Part shown: positions 49,876 to 60,162 of the stretch, piece by piece
Layout of the letters: each line of letters opens with the position of its first letter
How positions within the stretch are numbered: the first letter of the stretch is position 1
Assembly: GCA_002841375.1 (NCBI GenBank)
Contig: PGZO01000036.1
Location: 1 to 64,000 of the forward strand
Reading direction: 5' to 3'
From: Firmicutes bacterium HGW-Firmicutes-7
GTDB taxonomy: Bacteria > Bacillota > Clostridia > Lachnospirales > Vallitaleaceae
Length of the DNA: 64,000 bases
Program-made: the position numbers and the translations under genes
The notes under the pieces: generated by a model
Told to the model about the DNA's origin: nothing
Seen by the model: the letters and a program-made list of their open reading frames with translations, nothing else
The model's database searches: none

Positions 49876-52800
49876 ATGAAGAGAAAAATAATGATTTCAA
49901 AAATCATAGCAATATTCATTATGGCAGCTATGGTGTTGCAGTTGATGCCAACCTTGGTATTTGCAGGTCCTGTTAATGTGGCGTTAGGGAAAACAGTAAC
50001 TGGAGATGGATATGATTGGGGAAATCTAGTTGACGGAGACACTGGGACATCTTGGTATGGTACAGGAAGTGGTACCGATACTATCACTATTGATCTTGGT
50101 GATATATATACAATCACACAAGCAGTTATAAAATATAGTTTCATAATGGAATTGACGCTTTCAGATGCAGATTTTGAAAGCAGTATTGACGGGGATGAAT
50201 ATATCATAATAGAACACATTACAGGTGATTATAGTAATGTGAGTACACTTGATTATAGTGGCGATCCCCAAACAGGTAGATACTTTCGATTAAGTAATAT
50301 TCAGAGTATGGGTGGGATTCCTGAGATTAAGGAGATAGAGTTGTATGGTGAATTAGCTATATTAGCGCCGCAATGGGCAGAGGGCTACCCGAATGTTACC
50401 GAAGAAGAAGAGGATGGTGTTGAGCTAGCCGTATTTAATTTTGCTACAACGACTGAAAACTGTTGGGTTTATGATGTCTGCTTCTACGAGGAGATTGATG
50501 ATATAACGCCCGAAAAGCTTATTCACATCGTATCGGAGGGAAATTTAGATGGATACTATCTCGGAAAAATTGCAGGTGGTAATTCTGGACCAATAAATGT
50601 GGGCAATGTAGAGAGTGACAGATATGGAAAAAGCTTTGCCGATGCCTATTATGTCTATGCTGTTTTAGAGAATCAAGACACCGGGGAATGCAGTGAGATC
50701 GCAAATTTGAGCTTTATAGGAGAAAGTGAAGTGGTTGACGGAGAGGATACGGATGCCGAAGGCAATGAGTATTTTTTCGATGATAATGGTGATGGAACAG
50801 CGACCATAACTAGTTTTATAAGAAATGGGGATACATCTGTTGTTATTCCCGAGACCTTGGACGGATTAAACGTTGCAGCCATAATTAATGGTGGAGTATT
50901 TATGAGTAAGGGTCTTACAAGTGTATCAATTCCGTCCACTGTAACAACTATTGGAGATAATGCGTTCAGGAATAATTCGCTTACAAGCCTGACGATTCCA
51001 GACAATGTAACAAGCATTGCTAATGATGCTTTTCGTGATAATAGTATCAGTAGTGTGGTTTTTGGCAGCAATCTTACTACTATTGGTAACGGGATATTTG
51101 CGAACAACCAATTAACCAGCATTACGATTCCGGCTCGTTTTACGAATATTGGGGGATCTGCTTTCCAGAGTAACCTGTTAACCGAAGTGATCATAGAAAA
51201 CGCTGCAGCTACCATTTACTTTACTGCATTTTTGAGCAACCAGACAGATGATCCATCTGCCTTAACGATTCACGGCTATACAGGGTCTACCGCAGAGGGT
51301 TATGCAGATGATAACGGACATACCTTTATTGCTCTGGACGGCGGTGGCGGTGAGGATATTCCTGATGGTTTTGAGGTGGTTAACGGAAATTATTATGAAT
51401 ATGATGATAACGGAGACGGGACAGCAACAATAACGTACTTTGAAATGGATGTTTCATCAGACATTGAAATTCCCAGTACTGTTGACGGACTGACCGTAGT
51501 TGCTATTGGAGATAGTGCATTTGAGGATTGCGGAGTTACAAGCGTTGTAATACCTAATACTGTCGAAAGCATTGGAGAGTATGCCTTTGCGGACAATGGG
51601 CTTACGTCTGCTACAATAAGTTATGGTGTAATAAGTATCGGTTATGGAGCATTTGCTTATAACGAGCTTGACTCCGTGATTATACCTGCCAGTGTCACAA
51701 GTATTGGTGGGGAAGCATTTTATTATAACCAGATTGAAAGCGTCTCTATTGGAAACAGCGTTGAGAGCATTGGAGATTATGCTTTTTCCGCTAACAGGTT
51801 AACGTCTGTGATCATAGAAAACAGCACAGTAGCCTTGGGAGATGATGTTTTTGCCGAAAACCAGGATGATGATCCAACGGCTCTAACGATTCACGGTTAT
51901 ACAGGATCTACTGCAGAGGATTATGCTGACATTTACGGATACACCTTTGTACCCTTGGACGGCAGTGGCGGTACAGATAACCCAACAATAGGCACGGATT
52001 ATACTGTAGATGGAGCTATCTATACGCTTAAAACTGCTCTTGGACTGGTTTGGTTCAGTACGCAAGTAAATAATGGCAACGATTTTTCCGGTAAGACGAT
52101 TGAATTGGAAGGGGATATAGATTTATCCGGTACTGATTGGATGCCCATCGGCTCTTCAGATAATCTATTTAACGGTTCTTTTGACGGTAAAAGCTATAAG
52201 ATTTCCAACCTGACAATTGCTGCAGAAGACAAGTCTGAAGTAGGTTTCTTTGGAGTAATAGGAGCAGCTGGAGCAGCAAACAACATAATATTAGAAGATA
52301 TTACCATTACGGCTGTAAGCAATCATGACCTGTTAATTGGCGGGATTGCCGGGGCTAATATGGGCAGCATAGCCAACAGCCATATCACAACATCGACCGA
52401 CGGGGAAAGCATTGTTTCCGCAAGCGGAGATTTCCTTGCTGCAGGAGGAATTACCGGTTTTAATTTAGGAAACATATCTGAGAGTTCCAATTCTGCGACA
52501 ATCGAAGTCGGCGGCGGAAACGGAAAGCCTTCTTATAACGCAGGCGGTATTGCATCAACGAACTTTGGCGCCATAGATAACAGCTTTAATACCGGAACCA
52601 TTCGCGATACAGGTGGTACTGCAGATGCTTATGTTAAGCTTGGAGGTATTGTAGGAAGAAATAATTTTAATGATCTAGAGGGGCAAATTCATTTTACTTA
52701 TAATATCGGAGAGATTAGTTTGAGCACCAGTGGTGACGATAAAATTAAAGCCGGGATAGCGGGTTATTCTAAGGATGCTTTAAAGATTACGGATAGCTTC

Positions 52801-54813
52801 TTCTTAGAGGGTACGGCAGAATATGGTTTCTCCTTAGACCAGGGGACAGGAGAACCCACACCTTCCTCCGAAGGTGCGGCACCAAAGACCGAAGCTGAAC
52901 TTAAGAACTCTGCTACCTTTGCAGGCTGGGATGTTAGCAAGTGGGTCATTACAGACGGCAGTATGCCGGTACTGAAAGGGCTTGTATCGGCATCACCTAC
53001 ATACACAGTAACATATGACGGTAATGGTCACAGTGGAGGAACAGTACCTGTAGACAATAGCAACTACTTGCAAGGTAATTCCGTAACTGTGCTTGGCAAC
53101 ATAGGCAATTTGACCAAAACAGGCTATATCTTTGCCGGCTGGAATACTTCAGCAAACGGAAGCGGAACAAACTATACGACAGGAGCGACCGTTACCATGG
53201 AGAGTGTAAATGTGATGCTGTATGCGAAATGGACGGCATCTGCAGCGAATACCTACACAGTAACCTTCAATTCCCAGGGAGATAGTGCGGTAGCAGCTAT
53301 AACAGATATAGCATCCGGCTCAACCATAACTGCACCTACATCGCCCACACGTTCAGGCTACATCTTCGGGGGCTGGTACAAAGAAACAGCGTGTATCAAT
53401 GCATGGAATTTCAATGCGGATACGGTGACTAGTAACATTACATTATATGCAAAGTGGACGGTAGCTGGTGGCAGTGGAAATGGCCGAAATTCATCAACAC
53501 CAGCGCCGATACCATCACTAACGAACAGTAATACAGGTATTTCGCTCAATGGTGAGACCCAGAATAACGCTGCCACAATGGAAACGGAAGTAGGTGCAAA
53601 TGGACAGACGACCACAACTGTAACGCTTGACCAGAAAAAGGTAGAGGAAATACTGAGCAAGCTTCCAGATGCAGTCACAAACACAGGAACTACTCAAAAT
53701 CCACCGGTCATAACAATACCGGTAGCAGAAAAAGCAGATACAGTGGTTGGTGAATTGGATGGGAAAATGGTCAAGAACATGGAGAATAAAAATGTAATTT
53801 TGGAGATCAAGACTGAGACAGCCACTTATTCACTTCCCGCACAGCAAATAGATATATCAGCGGTGTCGCAGTCTGTCGGTCAGGACGTAAAGTTATCAGA
53901 TATCAAGGTTCAGATTGAGATTGCCAAGCCAACAGATACTGTTGTCAAAGTAGTTGAGGATTCGGCAAACAAAGGTAATTTTACACTGGTAGTACCTCCG
54001 GTAGAATTTAAGGTATCTTGCACTTATGAGAATAAAACCGTAGAGGTTAGCCAGTTCAATAACTATGTCGAAAGAACTGTGGCAATACCTGATGGGGTTG
54101 ACCCGTCAAAGATCACAACAGGGGTTGTGGTAGATCCGGATGGTACAGTTAGGCATGTGCCAACAAAGATTATTGTAATTGATGGTAAATACTATGCCAA
54201 AATCAACAGCTTGACCAATAGCACCTACTCGGTAGTATGGCATCCGATAGAATTTAAAGATACTAGCAACCATTGGGCAGAAGAAGCCATTAATGATATG
54301 GGTTCAAGAATGGTTATCAGCGGAGACGGTAATGGTAATTTTGCTCCAGACCGTGATATTACCAGAGCTGAATTTGCAGCTATTCTTGTAAGGACATTAG
54401 GTTTGAAGCCGGGAATCGGAATATCACCATTTACGGATGCAAAGGGTACGGATTGGTACAGCAGTTATGTTATAACAGCTGCCGAGTATAAGATCATATC
54501 TGGTTACGGAAATGACGAATTTGGTCCAAATGACAAGATAACTCGTGAACAGGCTATGACCATGATATCAAGAGCAATGAACATTACCGGACCTAAAGTT
54601 GAATTTGCATCTGGAGAGGTTGAGAAGCTTCTTGCGGGATTTGGGGATGCAGATAAATCAGAAAGTTATGCAAAGGTTAGTATTGCATCATGTATAAAAG
54701 CAGGAATTGTTTCCGGTAGAAACGGCAATCTAGTGGCTCCGAAGGAGAATATCACAAGGGCGGAAGTGGCAGTTATTGTGCGTAGGCTGCTACAGGAGTC
54801 AAATTTGATATAG
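49876..54813 (+). CDS. giant SLH surface protein with discoidin-like, BspA-type LRR, GLUG and InlB-type repeats
   Basis: From ATG 49876 (GTG 49867 and TTG 49873 are also open after GGAG) it has 1645 residues. The domains in order are a signal peptide (1-30), an F5/8-type C domain (about 32-150, VNVALGKTV...TITIDLG), BspA-type leucine-rich repeats in two blocks (about 300-470 and 500-680, VTSIGGEAFYYNQIESV), GLUG-like repeats (about 740-985) and two InlB/Flg_new repeats (YVTYDGNGHSGG, FAGWNTSANGSGTNYT). A beta-rich stalk and three SLH motifs (about 1470-1645, DTSNHWAEEAINDMG, FTDAKGTDWYSSYVITAAEY) follow. SLH motifs bind secondary wall polymer; the rest suggests adhesion. Its composition is near the genome average. 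Confidence 0.85.
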   Translation: MKRKIMISKIIAIFIMAAMVLQLMPTLVFAGPVNVALGKTVTGDGYDWGNLVDGDTGTSWYGTGSGTDTITIDLGDIYTITQAVIKYSFIMELTLSDADFESSIDGDEYIIIEHITGDYSNVSTLDYSGDPQTGRYFRLSNIQSMGGIPEIKEIELYGELAILAPQWAEGYPNVTEEEEDGVELAVFNFATTTENCWVYDVCFYEEIDDITPEKLIHIVSEGNLDGYYLGKIAGGNSGPINVGNVESDRYGKSFADAYYVYAVLENQDTGECSEIANLSFIGESEVVDGEDTDAEGNEYFFDDNGDGTATITSFIRNGDTSVVIPETLDGLNVAAIINGGVFMSKGLTSVSIPSTVTTIGDNAFRNNSLTSLTIPDNVTSIANDAFRDNSISSVVFGSNLTTIGNGIFANNQLTSITIPARFTNIGGSAFQSNLLTEVIIENAAATIYFTAFLSNQTDDPSALTIHGYTGSTAEGYADDNGHTFIALDGGGGEDIPDGFEVVNGNYYEYDDNGDGTATITYFEMDVSSDIEIPSTVDGLTVVAIGDSAFEDCGVTSVVIPNTVESIGEYAFADNGLTSATISYGVISIGYGAFAYNELDSVIIPASVTSIGGEAFYYNQIESVSIGNSVESIGDYAFSANRLTSVIIENSTVALGDDVFAENQDDDPTALTIHGYTGSTAEDYADIYGYTFVPLDGSGGTDNPTIGTDYTVDGAIYTLKTALGLVWFSTQVNNGNDFSGKTIELEGDIDLSGTDWMPIGSSDNLFNGSFDGKSYKISNLTIAAEDKSEVGFFGVIGAAGAANNIILEDITITAVSNHDLLIGGIAGANMGSIANSHITTSTDGESIVSASGDFLAAGGITGFNLGNISESSNSATIEVGGGNGKPSYNAGGIASTNFGAIDNSFNTGTIRDTGGTADAYVKLGGIVGRNNFNDLEGQIHFTYNIGEISLSTSGDDKIKAGIAGYSKDALKITDSFFLEGTAEYGFSLDQGTGEPTPSSEGAAPKTEAELKNSATFAGWDVSKWVITDGSMPVLKGLVSASPTYTVTYDGNGHSGGTVPVDNSNYLQGNSVTVLGNIGNLTKTGYIFAGWNTSANGSGTNYTTGATVTMESVNVMLYAKWTASAANTYTVTFNSQGDSAVAAITDIASGSTITAPTSPTRSGYIFGGWYKETACINAWNFNADTVTSNITLYAKWTVAGGSGNGRNSSTPAPIPSLTNSNTGISLNGETQNNAATMETEVGANGQTTTTVTLDQKKVEEILSKLPDAVTNTGTTQNPPVITIPVAEKADTVVGELDGKMVKNMENKNVILEIKTETATYSLPAQQIDISAVSQSVGQDVKLSDIKVQIEIAKPTDTVVKVVEDSANKGNFTLVVPPVEFKVSCTYENKTVEVSQFNNYVERTVAIPDGVDPSKITTGVVVDPDGTVRHVPTKIIVIDGKYYAKINSLTNSTYSVVWHPIEFKDTSNHWAEEAINDMGSRMVISGDGNGNFAPDRDITRAEFAAILVRTLGLKPGIGISPFTDAKGTDWYSSYVITAAEYKIISGYGNDEFGPNDKITREQAMTMISRAMNITGPKVEFASGEVEKLLAGFGDADKSESYAKVSIASCIKAGIVSGRNGNLVAPKENITRAEVAVIVRRLLQESNLI

Positions 54814-54846
54814 ACTTGCCTTAAAGAAGAATAACGAATGGTTATT

Positions 54847-54880
54847 GATAAAGCAGCTCCTGGGAGCTGCTTTATCTTAT
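54847..54880 (+). terminator. intrinsic terminator after the SLH protein
   Basis: GATAAAGCAGCTCC (54847-54860) and GGAGCTGCTTTATC (54863-54876) form a long GC-rich stem followed by TTAT. Confidence 0.7.
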
Positions 54881-54951
54881 GCATAAACATGAAGCAGTTC
54901 AGGTGGAACTATCCTTGAAAAAGAAAATGGAATATATTATAAAAAATCCAC

Positions 54952-55003
54952 TTGACAATTCTTTCTAGTAGGTTTATTATAATTATACCGACCGTAGGTC
55001 GAT
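54952..55003 (+). promoter_or_regulatory. tetR promoter with operator copy 1
   Basis: TTGACA (54952-54957) and an A/T-rich -10 region (54975-54985) are followed by CGACC-GTA-GGTCG (54991-55003), a 13-bp palindrome at the expected start site. The same motif occurs before the MFS gene. Confidence 0.65.
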
Positions 55004-55018
55004 AGAAAGGAGCTTGCT

Positions 55019-55651
55019 ATGAAAACAGTCAAGGAAGGTAAAGTAAGAAAACAAGAGATTCTAGTTGCAGCGCGGGAATTATTCATTAAGAAAGGTTATG
55101 AACAGACTTCTGTGAATGATATCTTGAAGATTGTGGATATAGCAAAAGGTACCTTTTACTACTATTTTGCTTCTAAAGAAGAAGTGTTGGAGGCAATCAT
55201 TCTTGATATCGTTGAAGAAGGAGCAAGGAGGGCAGAGATGATTCTAAAGGATAAATCTATCCCTTTGGTGAATCGTATTATGATGGCGATAATGGCACAG
55301 GCTCCGGAGTTTGAAGGTGCGGATGAGATAAAGGAAGAACTTCATAAGGTTGAGAATACAAAGTTAGAACAGTTATATACAAAGGCGATGCTGAAGCGTA
55401 TGACACCAGTTTTACAAGAACCTTTTTCAGAAGGTGTTGAGCGAGATATTTTCCATATGACATATCCGACGGAATGCATAGAAACTATTTTATTGTTGGG
55501 ACATATGATGTTCGATTGTGATATTTTTGAATGGGAAATGGAAGAGTATCCTAAAAAGATACAGGCATTTTTATGTAATATAGAGAGAATGTTGGGCACA
55601 AAAGAAGGGGAACTTAAAGGCTTTTTACAAATGTTTGGACAGATGTCATAA
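55019..55651 (+). CDS. TetR/AcrR-family regulator of the efflux genes
   Basis: The 210-residue protein has a TetR HTH (about 12-57, ILVAARELFIKKGYEQTSV, VDIAKGTFYYYFASKEE) and a helical ligand-binding domain with LLLGHMMFDCDIFEW near 160. AGGAG precedes the ATG. It sits between two copies of CGACC-GTR-GGTCG, so it very likely represses itself and the transporter genes and is released by a toxic ligand. Confidence 0.85.
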   Translation: MKTVKEGKVRKQEILVAARELFIKKGYEQTSVNDILKIVDIAKGTFYYYFASKEEVLEAIILDIVEEGARRAEMILKDKSIPLVNRIMMAIMAQAPEFEGADEIKEELHKVENTKLEQLYTKAMLKRMTPVLQEPFSEGVERDIFHMTYPTECIETILLLGHMMFDCDIFEWEMEEYPKKIQAFLCNIERMLGTKEGELKGFLQMFGQMS

Positions 55652-55691
55652 ATGGAAGAGTATTTGCAAAAATATTTTTTTACCCATTAAC

Positions 55692-55704
55692 CGACCGTGG
55701 GTCG
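55692..55704 (+). promoter_or_regulatory. operator copy 2 upstream of the MFS gene
   Basis: CGACC-GTG-GGTCG repeats the palindrome at 54991-55003 with one central change. A poor promoter (TTGCAA at 55664 with a weak -10) lies just before it. Confidence 0.6.
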
Positions 55705-55782
55705 ATACAAAAATGACGAAAAATACTATTTTAGTTAAAGGGTTGAATATTATAGAGCTATTAAGGCTTAAGGAGCGTATCA

Positions 55783-57141
55783 ATGAATCAACGTGATAAA
55801 ATACAAAACAAATCAACAAAAAGTCAGAATAAGGAAATGAAGAAGTTTATGATACTGGTGGCCGGACAGCTGATATCAAGTATCGGTAGCGGATTAACAG
55901 GTTTTGGTCTTGCCATCTATGTGCTGGCATTGACGGGATCTGTTACGGCAACATCCATTGTAATGATTTGCGCTTTCCTGCCATCCATTCTTTTGGCGCC
56001 AGTGGGAGGGGTCTTGGCGGATCATTATGATAGAAGAGTGATGATGGTTCTCGGGGAATTGTTTTCCGGTCTTGGGTTGGCTATATGCCTCGTTTCCATT
56101 ATGAGTGCGAGGCCTTCATTTGCGGTAATCTGCATTGGTGTAGGTGTTAGTTCATTATTTGGGGCTTTAATGGAACCGGCATTTAAAGCGACTATTACGG
56201 ATTTATTATCGGAAGAAGATTTTGCTAAGGCAGGCGGAATGGTTCATATTGCAAACAATGCAAAACTTTTGATCTCTCCGGCTATTGCAGGCATATTGTT
56301 ACAGATTACCACGGTCAGTACCCTGATCATAATCGATATGCTTACTTTCTTTATTACGGCATTTACTATTATAGCTGTAAAGAAAGGCATGGTTACAAAA
56401 CATAGGGAAGATGCGGGCCTAGGCTTTTGCAGAGAAATGAAGGAAGGTATTTTGGCAATACGTGGGAAAAGCGGTATAGTAGCTTTGATTGTGATTATGA
56501 CAATCTCAGTATTCTGCCTCGGGTTTGTACAGATTTTAAGTAAGCCGCTCATACTTGCGTTCGCAAGTGAAGTGGAACTCGGTATTCTTGCGACAGTTAG
56601 CGCAATGGGCATGATGGTCGGAAGTCTCGTAATCAGCTGCATGAAGAATGCAAAATCTTATGTGAGGATGCTTTCTGTTGGATTGTTCGGCTGCGGTATT
56701 TTTTTTGCACTGATGGGCGTTAAGGAAAATCTGTTTTTGATTGCAACTTTCGGATTTATGATGTTTGTATTTATGCCACCTATCCAGATTGCAGCAGAAG
56801 TCCTGATTCGTAAAAATATTGAGAATGAAGTACAGGGGCGTGCTTTTGGATTGATAAGTTTTATTACACAGATGGGGTATATTTTTGCATATATATTGTC
56901 AGGAACCTTTTCTGATTATGTTTTTGAACCGTTTATGAGTGGTAACAGTTTGTTCGCAATAAAAATCGGAGCAGTAATCGGTGCTGGAGCGGGAAGAGGA
57001 AATGCGCTGCTGATATTGATTGCAGGCATGGCACTAGCAATTGTCGGAATCGTTGTTTCGGGGCTAAAAAGTGTAAAAACGTTGGAGAGGAGAATAAGTA
57101 AGAATGAAACTATTATTGAAACTTGTCCTAAAGGACTTTAA
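55783..57141 (+). CDS. MFS transporter, drug-efflux type
   Basis: The 452-residue protein has about twelve membrane segments, the MFS loop signature GGVLADHYDRRVMM near 78-91, and the start GQLISSIGSGLTGFGLAIY typical of the MFS_3/enterobactin-exporter-like group. It would export a small molecule using the proton gradient. The stop lies 38 bp inside the next gene. The operator upstream puts it under the neighbouring TetR protein. Confidence 0.82.
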   Translation: MNQRDKIQNKSTKSQNKEMKKFMILVAGQLISSIGSGLTGFGLAIYVLALTGSVTATSIVMICAFLPSILLAPVGGVLADHYDRRVMMVLGELFSGLGLAICLVSIMSARPSFAVICIGVGVSSLFGALMEPAFKATITDLLSEEDFAKAGGMVHIANNAKLLISPAIAGILLQITTVSTLIIIDMLTFFITAFTIIAVKKGMVTKHREDAGLGFCREMKEGILAIRGKSGIVALIVIMTISVFCLGFVQILSKPLILAFASEVELGILATVSAMGMMVGSLVISCMKNAKSYVRMLSVGLFGCGIFFALMGVKENLFLIATFGFMMFVFMPPIQIAAEVLIRKNIENEVQGRAFGLISFITQMGYIFAYILSGTFSDYVFEPFMSGNSLFAIKIGAVIGAGAGRGNALLILIAGMALAIVGIVVSGLKSVKTLERRISKNETIIETCPKGL

Positions 57142-59434
57142 GAGAAACCGAGTGATTACAACTGCTTTAGCGATGTTTCTTATCCTTTCGGCGCTTTTGA
57201 TGGCAGGTGGCATCAAGGTTGCAGTTACAATGGCATCTTCACTGAAGGGGTTCAATGAACGGGCTATGCCACCGGAATACCTACAGATGCATAAGGGCAC
57301 TTATGATGAGGAAGCATACTGGAACTTTGTGGAGCATCATGATTATATTAAAGATGCGTTGATAGTCAAAATGCTTAATATCAATAATGCAAATATTATT
57401 TATAAGGGTGAAACGCTTGAGCGTTGTCTGATGGATAACGGTTTTATTATTCAGAATAATGGATTTGATTTGCTCCTTAATATGGATAATGAAATTGCTG
57501 TTGTGCAGAAGGGAGAAATCGGAGTTCCTGTCTATTATGGGGAGGTGCTCGGTATTCAAGTTGGAGATGTCATCACACTGCATAAAGATGATTTTAGTAA
57601 AAAACTGACTGTATCAACAATCATTCGTGATGCATCTATGAATGCCGCACTAACATCTTCAAAGCGTTTCTTGATCAGTCAAGTAGATCTTGATGAAATA
57701 AGGATGCATATGGGGGAGTGGGAATACAGTTTTGAATTTCTATTAGAGGAGGGTGCGTCTACGGCGATTTTAGGGAAGGATTATATGGACGCGGCTATGC
57801 CTTCAAATGGTGTTGCCATAACAGGTAAGCTTTTGACTATGCTAAATGGGCTTTCTTATGGTCTGACAGGATTTATCATTATCGCAATTAGTATGCTTTT
57901 AATTATGATCGCAATCTTGTGTTTATCTTATATTATTCGGGCAACTATGGCAGAAGAGCATTATACCATCGGTGAGATGAAAGCAATTGGATTTCCTGGA
58001 AAAGCCATTGAGAAGTTATATCAGATGAAATACAGAATGCTTGTGATGATAGCAGGGGTGATCGGTTATCTAGTAGCTATGCTGTTCGGCAATTTTTTTA
58101 CATCTTCGGTCATTCTGTACTGCGGGTATGGTACACGCGAGTGGATGGAGTGGGTATTTCCTTTAATAGGAGTCATTCTGCTCATTCTGATTGTAATGTT
58201 CAAATGCTGTAGAATCATTCGAAAGAATCTGAAACGTACTGTTGTGGAACTGATGCGTGGGGAAGAGAAGATAAAGAAAGAAGGTCATTATACTTTGCCG
58301 CTTAAAGGGCTTACACATCGTAATCTTGTGATTGCATTCGGTGAATTGAAATGTAAATGGAAGGAATATGGGGTAATCTTTTTCGTATTTGTATTTTCGT
58401 CATTTTTGATTCTACTTCCTATGAATATGAAGAATACCATTGAAAATCCATCGTTTATTACGTATATGGGTGTAGGAGATTGCGATATACGAATTGACAT
58501 TCAGTACAGTGAGAAATTGGAAGAACAAAAGAATGTCGCTATATCCTATTTGGATAATGACTCGGAAATAGAGAAGTACGCAGTTTACCAGAATGGTCAC
58601 ATACAGTTTCAAAATGCGGATGGGGATTGGGAATATATACGCGTGGAAAATGGTGATGCATCTGTTTTTCCATTGGTATATCTTGAAGGAAGCCCACCGG
58701 ATGACAGTAAAGAAATGGCACTCTCTTATCTGAATGCTTCTCAACTAAGGAAAGAAGTTGGCGACTTGGTGACTGTAGTCTATAAGGAGGAAGAACTTTT
58801 ATTTACCGTCTGCGGTATTTATCAGGATATTACCTACGGTGGCAAGACTGCGAAAGCAGCCATTGACTTTGATGAAGATGACATTGAAGGCTATAATATT
58901 TATTTGGATGTTAGGGATGGTGTCACGATAGAGAAAAAGACGGAGGCACTGCGAAGGATTCTAACAGACAGTAAAATAACACCAATCAGTGAGTTCATTT
59001 CTCAGACACTTGGAGGTATTTCAGATAACATGAGTATGGTGGAAGGTGTTGCCATCACGATTTCGTTGCTGTTAACCATACTGATTACCATAATGTTTTT
59101 ACAACTGCTTACAGCTAGGGAACACAGCGCAATAGCAATCAAGAAAGCAATTGGTTTTTCAAATAAAGACATTAGGATACAGTTCGGCATACGCATTCTC
59201 ATCATTCAAAGTGTGGCAATCATTGTTGGAACAGCCCTTGCAAAATTTTTGGGTGAAATTATTTTTGGATGGATGCTTTCTTCTATGGGGGCATCAAAGA
59301 TAACAATGTTAATTGAACCAATTTCGGCGTACCTTATATGCCCGGCGGCACAGCTCATTGTAGTCTTCATCACGGTAACTGTGGGTACCAAGGTTGTAAG
59401 AAACTATCATATCAGAGATCAAATCATAGAATAA
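57104..59434 (+). CDS. FtsX-family ABC transporter permease
   Basis: The 776-residue protein has two FtsX modules. Membrane segments are near 18-40, 250-275, 310-330 and 345-365 for the first, and 430-450, 655-680, 705-730 and 740-765 for the second. A large external loop in each half resembles MacB/FtsX permeases that work on envelope substrates rather than importers. It overlaps the MFS gene by 38 bp and is followed 11 bp later by its ATPase. The start ATG 57104 lies after GGAGAGGAG with a long spacer. Confidence 0.8.
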   Translation: MKLLLKLVLKDFKRNRVITTALAMFLILSALLMAGGIKVAVTMASSLKGFNERAMPPEYLQMHKGTYDEEAYWNFVEHHDYIKDALIVKMLNINNANIIYKGETLERCLMDNGFIIQNNGFDLLLNMDNEIAVVQKGEIGVPVYYGEVLGIQVGDVITLHKDDFSKKLTVSTIIRDASMNAALTSSKRFLISQVDLDEIRMHMGEWEYSFEFLLEEGASTAILGKDYMDAAMPSNGVAITGKLLTMLNGLSYGLTGFIIIAISMLLIMIAILCLSYIIRATMAEEHYTIGEMKAIGFPGKAIEKLYQMKYRMLVMIAGVIGYLVAMLFGNFFTSSVILYCGYGTREWMEWVFPLIGVILLILIVMFKCCRIIRKNLKRTVVELMRGEEKIKKEGHYTLPLKGLTHRNLVIAFGELKCKWKEYGVIFFVFVFSSFLILLPMNMKNTIENPSFITYMGVGDCDIRIDIQYSEKLEEQKNVAISYLDNDSEIEKYAVYQNGHIQFQNADGDWEYIRVENGDASVFPLVYLEGSPPDDSKEMALSYLNASQLRKEVGDLVTVVYKEEELLFTVCGIYQDITYGGKTAKAAIDFDEDDIEGYNIYLDVRDGVTIEKKTEALRRILTDSKITPISEFISQTLGGISDNMSMVEGVAITISLLLTILITIMFLQLLTAREHSAIAIKKAIGFSNKDIRIQFGIRILIIQSVAIIVGTALAKFLGEIIFGWMLSSMGASKITMLIEPISAYLICPAAQLIVVFITVTVGTKVVRNYHIRDQIIE

Positions 59435-59445
59435 GGAGTTAAGCC

Positions 59446-60162
59446 ATGATAAAAGTTGAACAGATCAGTAAGTCGTTTAAAGATACTAAAGTTTTGCGTG
59501 ACATATCTTTTGAAATCAAAAAAGGTGATTTCGTTGCGGTTATGGGACCTTCCGGTTCGGGTAAGTCAACACTGCTCTACAGTATGAGTGGAATGGATAG
59601 CATTAGTGAAGGCAGGATAATGTTTGAAGGAATAAACATATCCGAGATGAAGGAGGATGAATTATCAGGATTTCGGTTGACTAAAATGGGATTTGTATTT
59701 CAAAATGCACAGATGCTAAAGAATCTTTCAATCTTTGATAATATTACATTACCAGGTCTTGTAGCTAAAAAAGAATCAGCCAAGGACATTAGAAAGCGTG
59801 CATCGAAATTAATGAAACGGATGGAAATTGCAGAAATGAAAGAGCGTGATATCCGGGAAGTTTCTGGCGGGCAGTTACAACGAGCTTCCATTTGTCGTGC
59901 CATGATCAATAATCCTAAAGTTTTGTTTTTGGATGAACCTACAGGAGCGCTGAATTCTGCCGCCACGGATCAGGTGTTGGCAATTCTAGAAGACTTAAAT
60001 CGTGATGGCATGACCATCATGACGGTTACCCATGATCAGCGCGTCGCTGCCAAAGCAAGGAAAGTACTCTACATCATAGATGGTGAGATTGCAGCGTGCA
60101 AGGAATTCTCAGTGGGTGCAGACCGTGTAAGGGAACTGGATGATTGGTTAAAAGGATTTTAG
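59446..60162 (+). CDS. ABC transporter ATP-binding protein (MacB/LolD type)
   Basis: The 238-residue ATPase has Walker A GPSGSGKST near 37, Q-loop FQNAQML, signature VSGGQLQRA near 140, Walker B LFLDEPTGALN and the switch His in VTHDQ. This size and the LolD/MacB-like pattern match the FtsX-type permease just upstream. Together they would move a hydrophobic or peptide compound out of the membrane. Confidence 0.87.
   Translation: MIKVEQISKSFKDTKVLRDISFEIKKGDFVAVMGPSGSGKSTLLYSMSGMDSISEGRIMFEGINISEMKEDELSGFRLTKMGFVFQNAQMLKNLSIFDNITLPGLVAKKESAKDIRKRASKLMKRMEIAEMKERDIREVSGGQLQRASICRAMINNPKVLFLDEPTGALNSAATDQVLAILEDLNRDGMTIMTVTHDQRVAAKARKVLYIIDGEIAACKEFSVGADRVRELDDWLKGF

Noticed and set aside
49876-54813. 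Horizontal acquisition of the second SLH protein
   Set aside because: Unlike the island protein at 29-34 kb, its base composition looks close to its neighbours and no duplicated flanks were seen.
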